Assembly (NCBI GenBank): GCA_009937555.1
Contig: JAACFD010000057.1
Span: 1 to 9,730 of the forward strand
Source: Chlamydiales bacterium
Lineage (GTDB): Bacteria; Chlamydiota; Chlamydiia; Chlamydiales; JAACFD01
Direction: 5' to 3'
DNA: 9,730 nucleotides
Of this stretch, positions 1 to 6,800 are shown piece after piece. The notes below the pieces were generated by a model. The model was not told where the DNA came from, did no database searches, and was given only the letters and a program-made list of their open reading frames with translations. The stretch's first letter is position 1. Every line of letters starts with the position of its first letter. The translations under genes were made by a program, and so were the position numbers.

Positions 1-996
1 AACCTGGTTTAAAATTTCTGAAACATTCTCAGATAATACACTAGAGGGGTCTGAAAACTCTTTATCTAAATCAATGTTATCTAAATAGCATCCTATTTCT
101 TTATGTCTTTTTGAAGTTGAAGCAAGAAAAAAACTGATGGCATCTTGCTTCAAAATCTTTCTAATATGGTTTAAAATATCTCTTGAGATAGTTTCACTTT
201 TAAAACCTAGAATACGTTTAAAAATTACTATATCTAAGTGCATATTAATAGCAGCTTGACTACTCGATTCATCTACTACAAGATCTAAAAATCCCTGCAT
301 GCACATATCTAAAGCTTTTCTCTCTGGATCCTCTACATTTTCTTTCTTTACGTTTTCAAGCATTTCTTGATACCGTTTTTGCAGTACCCCATCTTGGCTA
401 GAAAAGTAAAAACTTAAAAGACTCCCTTTCTGCTCTTCTTTATCTAAGCCTTGCATAAAGGCTTTTACTAAATAGTCTGTAGGAACGAGCAGAAGAAAAG
501 ATAGTACTTGCCTCATAGAGGTTGTGATTCCCTTGCCATTTTCATTTAAGACTTGAGGCATGACAAATAGTGTCCGCAACGATGTAATTGCTTCTGCCTT
601 AGAATTACATTGCTCTTGCTCATGAGCTAGGCTCTTGAAAGCATTGGTGCGGAAAATAACAGGGAAATAGGTTCTAGCTTTAGCACACTCCTTAGAGAGG
701 TCTTGATCTTGATCCAAGTTACACAAGGTTAACGGTGAGAAATCCTGCTCTAAAATAACAGTTTTAAAACTTTGTATTAGTACATCTTGTCTTTGAATAA
801 TACTTTGGACTACCTTTACCTGACATCTCCAGTACCTTTGCCTTAGAAATTCATAAGAGATTAAAGCTATGATCGAAGTAAATGTGAGTATAGGAAGGTA
901 CCTACATTTTACATTCTTTGCTGTAAAAGGAGGAAAGGCTTTAGCAAAATTACAAGCTAACGTTCTTACATTTAGAGGCAATGAAATATTATGCAT
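1..996 (-). CDS. Hypothetical single-pass membrane protein, 3' end cut by the window edge
   Basis: Reading the minus strand from an ATG at 996-994 gives 332 codons with no stop down to base 1, so the C-terminus lies outside the window. An in-frame TAA lies 18 codons upstream of this ATG, and no clear Shine-Dalgarno precedes it, so the start is provisional. The first 32 residues are basic and Lys/Arg/Cys-containing. A hydrophobic segment at about residues 33-51 (YLPILTFTSIIALISYEFL) is a likely transmembrane helix. The rest looks soluble, mainly helical and charged, with one further short hydrophobic patch (QVLSFLLLVP, 163-172). I do not recognise the family and assign no function. The N-terminal layout (about 30 basic residues, then one helix) resembles the Sel1-like proteins at 2032 and 3435, but clear identity is lacking. 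It is divergent from the lipoprotein gene at 1279. The 332-codon open frame in AT-rich DNA makes a real gene likely. Confidence 0.82.
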   Translation of the reverse strand, partial: MHNISLPLNVRTLACNFAKAFPPFTAKNVKCRYLPILTFTSIIALISYEFLRQRYWRCQVKVVQSIIQRQDVLIQSFKTVILEQDFSPLTLCNLDQDQDLSKECAKARTYFPVIFRTNAFKSLAHEQEQCNSKAEAITSLRTLFVMPQVLNENGKGITTSMRQVLSFLLLVPTDYLVKAFMQGLDKEEQKGSLLSFYFSSQDGVLQKRYQEMLENVKKENVEDPERKALDMCMQGFLDLVVDESSSQAAINMHLDIVIFKRILGFKSETISRDILNHIRKILKQDAISFFLASTSKRHKEIGCYLDNIDLDKEFSDPSSVLSENVSEILNQV

Positions 997-1278
997 TTTC
1001 AAACATACCAAACAGTTATTTTTTGGGAAAGACTGTATGCCTGATTATTAAAGATTTTATCAAGCGTTAAACTAGATAAGTTTGGCCACTATTAGGCTTG
1101 TTTTCAAAAAAATATTTACTAAACAATTAACTGAAATAGAGTTAGAGAATCCATAAGCCTCTAGCAAAAATTAAGTCTTTCATTAAGGTATTCAAAAAGT
1201 TTATTTTATATTAAAATTAAGCATAGGTTGCATATTAAAAATATCCTTCAAAATCTCTTACTTGAGGAGAAACAAACA
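997..1278. other. Divergent AT-rich intergenic region
   Basis: These 282 bases separate two divergent genes and should hold both promoters. I see only weak candidates. For the plus-strand gene there is TAAAAT at 1212-1217 or TATATT at 1207-1212, with TTCAAA at 1191-1196 as a poorly spaced -35. No strong inverted repeat, operator or RNA gene is visible. Confidence 0.5.
1264..1269 (+). promoter_or_regulatory. Ribosome binding site GAGGAG that sets the lipoprotein start
   Basis: GAGGAG ends 9 nt before the ATG at 1279. It supports that ATG over the in-frame TTG at 1228, which has no such site and would place 17 polar residues in front of a normal signal peptide. The same TTGAGGA context precedes the paralogue at 2734. 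Confidence 0.85.
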
Positions 1279-1800
1279 ATGACTTTCTTACGTTCAATTT
1301 TTTGCACTGCTCTAGCCTGCACTATGAGCCTTTCACTACTAAGTTCGTGTTCTAGTGAAATTTCAGCTAACACATACTCTGATTCGCACGTAGGTGAGAC
1401 TTCCTCTACCTTTGCAGGGACTATAGTATCAATGCGCTATGTAAAAGTAGGTGGCAGTGATAAATCAGAGGGTTCTGGAGCTGGAATTGCAACAGGGGCT
1501 ATTGCAGGAGGGGCTATTGGAAATACAATTGGCCAAGGTAGAGGGCATGATACCGCTATGGTTGCCGGAGCACTACTTGGGGCCTTTGCTGGCGCAGCTG
1601 CAGAGAAAAAGCTAAAACAGCAGCAAGGAATTGAATACGTTATTAAATTAGATAGCGGTGAGCTTAAAACAGTGGTGCAGGGCCCTGATAACCCTATATC
1701 TAATGGACAAAGAGTCCTCCTAATGATTAGTAACCAGGGGCGCTCTAGAGTTATTCCATATAACGAACCTTATAACCAACAATTTCATCAAAATAACTAA
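1279..1800 (+). CDS. SlyB/Pcp-type outer-membrane lipoprotein with glycine zipper (copy A)
   Basis: A 173-residue lipoprotein. The signal peptide is residues 1-23, with lipobox L21-S22-S23-C24; Cys24 would be lipidated after signal peptidase II cleavage. Ser at +2 favours outer-membrane sorting. A short beta-rich stretch (about 39-58) is followed by a glycine zipper at about 65-108, with G/A at nearly every fourth position (GAIAGGAIGNTIG, then GALLGAFAGAAAE), typical of the Gly-zipper 2TM family. A C-terminal domain (117-165) contains GIEYVIKLDSGELKTVVQG, as in SlyB-type proteins. Known family members are abundant envelope-stabilising or antigenic lipoproteins; the specific role here is not shown. 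The tail after residue 165 (NEPYNQQFHQNN) is an extra absent from the paralogue at 2734. A terminator follows at 1850, so it is probably a single-gene transcript. Confidence 0.94.
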   Translation: MTFLRSIFCTALACTMSLSLLSSCSSEISANTYSDSHVGETSSTFAGTIVSMRYVKVGGSDKSEGSGAGIATGAIAGGAIGNTIGQGRGHDTAMVAGALLGAFAGAAAEKKLKQQQGIEYVIKLDSGELKTVVQGPDNPISNGQRVLLMISNQGRSRVIPYNEPYNQQFHQNN

Positions 1801-1849
1801 CTTAATTTAGGTTACTTACAAAAGTAAATAATACCTAGAGATACTTCAT

Positions 1850-1889
1850 GCCCCTCTTATGAGACAGCTCATATGAGGGGCTCTTTTAT
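1850..1889 (+). terminator. Rho-independent terminator after lipoprotein A
   Basis: A 14-base stem (1850-1863 with 1868-1881, one mismatch, five G:C pairs at its base) closes a 4-base ACAG loop and is followed by TCTTTTAT. It lies 49 nt past the stop codon at 1800. Confidence 0.85.
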
Positions 1890-1933
1890 CTACTCATTCT
1901 CAAAAAACCTTTAATCTATTTAAATTAAATGAC

Positions 1934-1961
1934 TTAATGACATATACTCTTGGTTTATAAT
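1934..1961 (+). promoter_or_regulatory. Candidate sigma70-type promoter for the Sel1-like gene B
   Basis: A perfect -10 box, TATAAT, lies at 1956-1961. The best -35 is weak (TTAATG, 1934-1939, 16-bp spacer). It lies just after the terminator at 1850-1889 and 76 nt before the ATG at 2032. A TATAAT sits in a matching place before the paralogue B' at 3364. Confidence 0.45.
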
Positions 1962-2031
1962 ATATCTTTATACTTTCTAAATGCTTAAGTCATAGAATAG
2001 ACAACCTTATTACATTTAAAGGAATTAATTC

Positions 2032-2670
2032 ATGAAACTTCCCTCTTTACAAACAGCAGTGCAATACACTTCTAAAAACCTTTCTGTCCCTTGCCGCTTT
2101 GTAAAAAATAATAAAAAAGCAACTATAGCTACAGCTGCTATTGCACTAGCGACATGGGTAACACTAGACATCTTATACAGTGTAGACTGGAGCAGAAACA
2201 CCCTAGCTAAACTCTCAAAAACTCCTTACAACCAGTATTTTAAACTAAAGTATGCTGACAAGTTAATGCTCTCTACTGCTCATGCTCCAACTAAAGATGC
2301 AACAGTTACTCTCATCAGCAATTTAAGAAATGAGGGTCTTGATATCTACAAAAAACTTGCAGCAAGAGGGAATGCTGAAGCTGCAGCTAAGGCTGGAGGT
2401 ATACTTCTAGGAGAGTACACAGGGGTATCAAAAGACTTAAAACAAGCAAAGCTGTACTTTCAAAAAGCTGTTACACTTGACCCCTATCAATATAAATTTA
2501 TGTATGCTGATCTCTGCTATAGCGGATCCTTTAACGAAGATTCAGTCCCTACACATGATTGTTTACAAGAAGGCTTGAAGCTTTTAGAGGAACTAGTAAG
2601 CAGTGAAAACGCTAGGGCTTCTGATGTTAGTAAAGCACAAGCAATTCTAGCTAAACATAGTCCTAAGTAA
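2032..2670 (+). CDS. Sel1-repeat-like single-pass membrane protein (copy B)
   Basis: A 212-residue protein. The ATG is preceded by AAAGGA (2018-2023, 8-nt spacing). A basic N-terminal segment (1-29, ending FVKNNKK) leads into a transmembrane helix at about 30-49 (ATIATAAIALATWVTLDILY). With no cleavage site or lipobox it is probably an inner-membrane anchor. A linker contains FKLKYADKL (70-78). A helical-repeat part starts near LAARGNAEAAAKAG (109-122) and continues through GEYTGVSKDLKQAKLYFQKA (127-146), which fits the Sel1/TPR pattern of G.GV.KD..KA..Y..KA. A second, weaker repeat is seen at about 157-190 (YADLCYSGSF ... GLKLLEELV). Sel1 repeats are protein-interaction scaffolds, often in host-associated bacteria; the partner here is unknown. 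No terminator separates it from the next gene 63 nt downstream, so B and A' may share a transcript. Its shortened paralogue lies at 3435. Confidence 0.9.
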   Translation: MKLPSLQTAVQYTSKNLSVPCRFVKNNKKATIATAAIALATWVTLDILYSVDWSRNTLAKLSKTPYNQYFKLKYADKLMLSTAHAPTKDATVTLISNLRNEGLDIYKKLAARGNAEAAAKAGGILLGEYTGVSKDLKQAKLYFQKAVTLDPYQYKFMYADLCYSGSFNEDSVPTHDCLQEGLKLLEELVSSENARASDVSKAQAILAKHSPK

Positions 2671-2733
2671 ACTAAAAATATAAGTTAAACTAATAATTTT
2701 CTTTCTAAACATAATATTAAATTTGAGGAAACC

Positions 2734-3225
2734 ATGAAAAAATCAATTATTCAAACAGTTGCAGCTCTTTGCATAGCTTGTGTATCATTAAGCTCTTGTT
2801 CAAGTGAAATTTCTGCAAATACATATTCTGATATGCATGTTGGTGAAACATCTACTACTTACATGGGTGTGATTTTATCTGCTAGAGAAGTTACAGTAGC
2901 TGGAAATGATAAATTAGACCATAACGGAGCAGGACAATCTGCAGGTATGGTTGCAGGTGGATTAGCTGGTTCAGGTATGGGAAGTGGAAATGGAAATGGG
3001 GCTGCAATTATTGGCGGAGCATTACTAGGTACAATTGCTGGTGCATATGCTGAAAAGCATCTAAAAAAGCAAAAAGGTATCGAGTATGTTATCAAACTGG
3101 ATAGTGGAGAACTTAAGACAGTTGTTCAAGGAGCTGGTGAAATGATCGCAGTAGGACAGAAAGTTTTACTAATGGTAAGTGAAAAAGGCCGCTCAAGAGT
3201 AATCTCCTATAACGGCGCTGAGTAA
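2734..3225 (+). CDS. SlyB/Pcp-type outer-membrane lipoprotein with glycine zipper (copy A')
   Basis: A 163-residue lipoprotein, paralogue of the one at 1279. The signal peptide ends at lipobox L19-S20-S21-C22, followed by Ser (outer-membrane sorting). Shared blocks include CSSEISANTYSD, HVGETS, GIEYVIKLDSGELKTVVQG and GRSRVI. The glycine zipper spans about 65-106 and is even richer in Gly in its first half (GGLAGSGMGSGNGNG), while the second half GGALLGTIAGAYAEK matches copy A closely. Copy A' lacks the Asn/Gln tail of copy A. The AGGA in TTGAGGAAACC just before ATG 2734 is the ribosome binding site; the same TTGAGGA context precedes copy A. A possible CATAAT at 2710-2715 lacks a convincing -35, so the gene may be read from the upstream Sel1-like gene or from its own weak promoter. 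A strong terminator follows at 3263. The function is inferred from the family only: envelope stabilisation or a surface antigen. Confidence 0.94.
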   Translation: MKKSIIQTVAALCIACVSLSSCSSEISANTYSDMHVGETSTTYMGVILSAREVTVAGNDKLDHNGAGQSAGMVAGGLAGSGMGSGNGNGAAIIGGALLGTIAGAYAEKHLKKQKGIEYVIKLDSGELKTVVQGAGEMIAVGQKVLLMVSEKGRSRVISYNGAE

Positions 3226-3262
3226 TTAGCACTGGGAGTTTAAGCTCTTTATAAATACTTTT

Positions 3263-3300
3263 GGTCCTTTGAAGTTCTCTTCTTTAAAGGACCTTTTTTT
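3263..3300 (+). terminator. Rho-independent terminator after lipoprotein A'
   Basis: A 12-bp stem (3263-3274 with 3282-3293, one G:U pair) with a 7-base loop is followed directly by seven T residues (3294-3300). It lies 37 nt past the stop codon of the lipoprotein gene. Confidence 0.92.
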
Positions 3301-3363
3301 ATATCAAATCACAAAGCAAGTTTTTAATTATTTAATCTTTACTATTTCTTAATAAGTAGGCCT

Positions 3364-3369
3364 TATAAT
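3364..3369 (+). promoter_or_regulatory. Candidate -10 box (TATAAT) for Sel1-like gene B'
   Basis: TATAAT is a perfect -10 hexamer, 71 nt before the presumed start at 3435 and downstream of the terminator at 3263-3300. No good -35 is visible (TTACTA at 3339-3344 would need a 19-bp spacer). Its placement parallels the TATAAT at 1956 before copy B. Confidence 0.4.
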
Positions 3370-3419
3370 CTTCGATTAGACAATCTGGGGAGAAATGATT
3401 TAACAATAAATTAGTTACT

Positions 3420-3425
3420 AAAGGA
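3420..3425 (+). promoter_or_regulatory. Shine-Dalgarno AAAGGA pointing to an ATC codon
   Basis: AAAGGA is the same hexamer used before the paralogue at 2032 (2018-2023). Here the codon 9 nt downstream is ATC (3435-3437), not ATG. The fallback GTG at 3534 has no ribosome binding site in front of it. Confidence 0.6.
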
Positions 3426-3434
3426 AAAAATAAT

Positions 3435-3860
3435 ATCTCTATTAATCCCCTATTCAATTTACCTGAAGGAATCCCTCAGGCTCTATCAACGGCTAAGAAG
3501 TTCGTAAATAATAATAAAGCATTAACAGCATCAGTGGCCATACTAGCCATCGCTGTATGGAAAAGTATTGATACTATAAACAAGGCAAGGAAGAATCCTC
3601 GACTAAACCTTCAAGACTTAAATTTTTACAGTAAGCTCCCCTTTATAGGCGATGAGTTTAAGTTTAGATATGCAAACAAGTTAGAGAGAGCTGCTCTAAT
3701 TCCCCTACCTGGAGAAAAGGTAGAAGATGTATTCCATAAAAGAAACGTGGAGGTGGAAGCACTATTTAGAGAGCTTGCAGACAAAGGGAACCAAAAAGCT
3801 GAAGGAAAAGCCAAACACTATAAAAAATTAATCGATCAACACCTAAAAAAAAGCAGCTAG
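3435..3860 (+). CDS. Shortened Sel1-family paralogue (copy B') with a non-canonical or lost start
   Basis: Paralogue of the protein at 2032. The frame is open from 3399 to the TAG at 3858-3860 but has no ATG. Counting the ATC at 3435 as residue 1 gives 141 residues that align without gaps to copy B over the first 42 or more positions: F23-V24, N26-N27-K28, W42 and D46 coincide. With one 5-residue insertion, FKFRYANKL (75-83) and LADKGNQKAEGKAK (114-127) match FKLKYADKL and LAARGNAEAAAKAG of copy B. The membrane helix is at about 29-45. The C-terminal Sel1 region of copy B (from about residue 123) is absent, and the protein ends in a Lys-rich tail (HLKKSS). Possible readings are initiation at ATC 3435, initiation at GTG 3534 (108 residues, no Shine-Dalgarno, half the helix lost), or a decaying pseudogene after ATG-to-ATC mutation. 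The coding frame itself is sound; the true start is uncertain. Confidence 0.65.
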   Translation: MSINPLFNLPEGIPQALSTAKKFVNNNKALTASVAILAIAVWKSIDTINKARKNPRLNLQDLNFYSKLPFIGDEFKFRYANKLERAALIPLPGEKVEDVFHKRNVEVEALFRELADKGNQKAEGKAKHYKKLIDQHLKKSS

Positions 3861-3886
3861 GAATACTTTAGTAGAATGAGATGTGT

Positions 3887-6800
3887 CTACGAATCAAGCC
3901 CTTGCTCTTCTTCAGATACTTTCTCTTCTACTAATCCTAATTTTCGCTCTAGGACCTCTTTCTCTTCTTCAAGCTCATCTTTTTCCTGCTCAAGGAAGGA
4001 AATATCGCCTTGTATTCTTAATTGCTCTTCTGGATCCAGTGCAGCTTCAAGAAGCATTTGCAGCTCTTCAATTTCTATATCCACTTCCGTTATTCTCTCT
4101 ACAATTGAGTTATAATCTTGATTCAGAACGTCTCCAAGTTGAAGCAGCTCTTCAAAAGTAGCCTCTTCAAGAATACTTAAAAATGCGTCTTCTTCACCTA
4201 CAGATTCTGTAGCTTGATCACTGCTGCCTAGACCTGTGAATGAGCTTGATAGAGAACCTACAGAGATAGAACCAGCATCTGTATTTGTTGATTCAGAGCT
4301 TACCTCTGCTGTAGCATACAAATCATTTAGTGAATTATCAGAGTCTATTAAAGCTACTTTTACATCACCCTCTATTTCAAGTGGTGCATCCCCTGTGATA
4401 ATATATCCCAGTATATATAGTTCATCAGCACTGATATAAGCTGGGTTATAAACAGAGTAAGTTCCATCGTAATCAATACCTCTTGTATCTAGTGTTTTTG
4501 GATAGTTAATATTAAAGATACTGCTATCCATAGTCGTAACACCGTTAGTAGTTACATTACTGTCGATATTAATTAATCCGCTAGCAAAGACGTTTAACGG
4601 TCCTCTAATGATACTGTGCCCCTCTTCAAAGTAAACCGATCCATTAGAAGCCCCTTTTGCCATTATGGTTAACTCACCTATTCCAGAGTAGTCCATTGCA
4701 TTAATAGTGATGCTTTCTGTTGATTCATCCCCTAGTACTAGTGAAGTTCTAGATCTAAGCTTATCTAATTCCTCTTGAGAAATGTGCATTTGCCCTACAG
4801 CATCTGCTATTGCCATGCCTTTTCCTGTAGCCCCTACTTTAAGCTCGCCAGTTCCGCTATTAATACTTCCATCTAATACAAGATCAGCTGCTGATACATG
4901 TATATCATGGTTATTGCTTGTCATAGCCTTACCACTCGCAAGGTATAGCTCTCCGATAGTATCATTATTCTCATCAGCCTGAATACTAATAGAGCCATCT
5001 GCATCAAAGTCACTGTATAACTTAATGTGATCTACTGCAGATAGTGCTATATCACCTAATGCTTCAATAAACGAGCTTTCTGATGTCAACGAAAGATCAT
5101 CTCCTGAACTTAGCTGCACTTGATCAGATAAACTGATTTCACCATTCTCAGAAATAAGCTCTAAATGACCTTCTGTTGTAGTAACATTAGTTGCTACTGA
5201 TAAGGTAGCATCTGAAGTAGCCGATAGAGCTTTAAATACAGCGCCATTATCACCAAACTCAATTGCTTTATCTGATTTTGTGGCTACTAAATTTACCTGA
5301 GCAATTTCATCGCTATCGCCTTTTCTTACATTATCTACATAGATGTTACCAGACTTAGAGCTTCCAATATCGAGATTTGAGGTTGAAATATTTGATAGAT
5401 CTCCTCTACTCAAGTTTAAGCCCTCTTCCCCAATATTTCCTAGGTAGATATCACCATTATCAATAGGTGCTATAGATACAGAAGCGCTACCAGCATCTAA
5501 GCTTCCTTTAAGGTTTACTTCACTTGCACTTAAGTTCACATAACTAGAACTACTCTCTCCTTCATGACGCAGTTGACTAGATTCAGTTAAGTTAATATCT
5601 CTCTCAGCTTCTAGAGTTAAATTAGCATCGCTGCTTACTATATATTGACCATTTAAGTTAATGTCATTATCTGCCTCTAGCTTGAATGAAGCATTAAATG
5701 TTGATTCGTTCACAGTAGAGTTTAAGTTGATATCATTTGCACTTGATAGGGTATAGCCATCACCAAAACTGATGCTTGACTTTGAACTTGTTCCATTAAC
5801 AGTAAGGTTTATATCAGCTTCAGTAGAAGCTAAGTCAGAGTTGATAGCTATAGCACCCTTACTTTCTATAGTTAGCTGATTAAATTCAGATAGTCCGTCG
5901 CTAAAAACGATAGAAGACTTAGATGAGTTTGCTTGGATATTGAGAGTATCATCAATATGCTGGCTAGCAGATGCATTCACCTGACTTATTGTAATATCTT
6001 TAGATGAGTCGCCTATAAAATCTAGGTTATTGGCATAGATATTACTTAGCTCAGGCTTGCTTATTGTATAGTCTGCACTAGCGCCTTCTGCTCCACCTAG
6101 CAATACTGATCCTGAGTCAGATACACGCAGACTTAAATCGCCAGAGCCTATATCTAAATAAGCGCCTCGACCTTGCTCCGCTTTATCTTTAAAACTTGCA
6201 CTCCAAGCCCCTGCTGATAGTGTATCTTGATCTTCTACAAAGCCTTCAGTAAAGCTTGCTAATGCTACCTCACCTTTTAATGTCCAGTTGCCTGAGTCTA
6301 AATCTGTAGTAGTGAAGCTTTCATTGATTAATACAGTAGCCTTGTTTCCATCCACTGCAGTAATAGTAGCCATACCATCTACACTGCCCTCTACCCACTG
6401 TCCAATGTCGCTAGAAGACCACTGTTTCCCGCTATCTAAGTAAATGTAAGCAAGATCACCTTGGACATCTACCTCTATACCTGCTGCATAAGCCTGGTCT
6501 TTAAAATCAACAATAGTGGCGCTAGCAGAATTGCTATTTGTTTTATCTGCTGTAATTTTCAATCCAAGTACTTCGGCATCAAAATTTGAAGCATTTCGTG
6601 TAATTTCTACATAGGCCCCATTTTCTTTAAGCGATAGGGCTTCATCGATAAAGCCGTAGAATAGGTCTGTATCTCCTCCACTTAAAGCAAGTTTAACATC
6701 ATTTGAAGTAATACTAGTATTAAAATTGTTGGTTTTAATGAACGCATCTTTTTCTAGGCTAAGATCACCATTTCCATTATTATCTACATCTGTATTGATG

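Noticed and set aside
869..1051. 60-codon plus-strand open frame
   Set aside because: It lies mostly within the 5' part of the much longer minus-strand gene at 1-996, has no ribosome binding site and no recognisable features.
1228..1278. Upstream TTG start for the first lipoprotein
   Set aside because: It adds 17 polar residues before a normal signal peptide; GAGGAG and ATG at 1279 give a standard lipoprotein start matching the paralogue.
2859..3095. Minus-strand 78-codon frame opposite lipoprotein A'
   Set aside because: It is Pro/Ala-rich because it is the complement of glycine-zipper codons; a shadow.
3395..3403. ATG at 3395 as the start of B'
   Set aside because: It is out of frame, hits TAA after two codons, and its upstream GGGGAG is only 2 nt away; it also lies outside the aligned start of the paralogue.
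3876..4439. Ser-rich or Leu-rich plus-strand frames opposite the exoprotein C-terminus
   Set aside because: Composition mirrors the Glu/Lys coiled-coil codons on the other strand; overlapping each other, with no ribosome binding sites.
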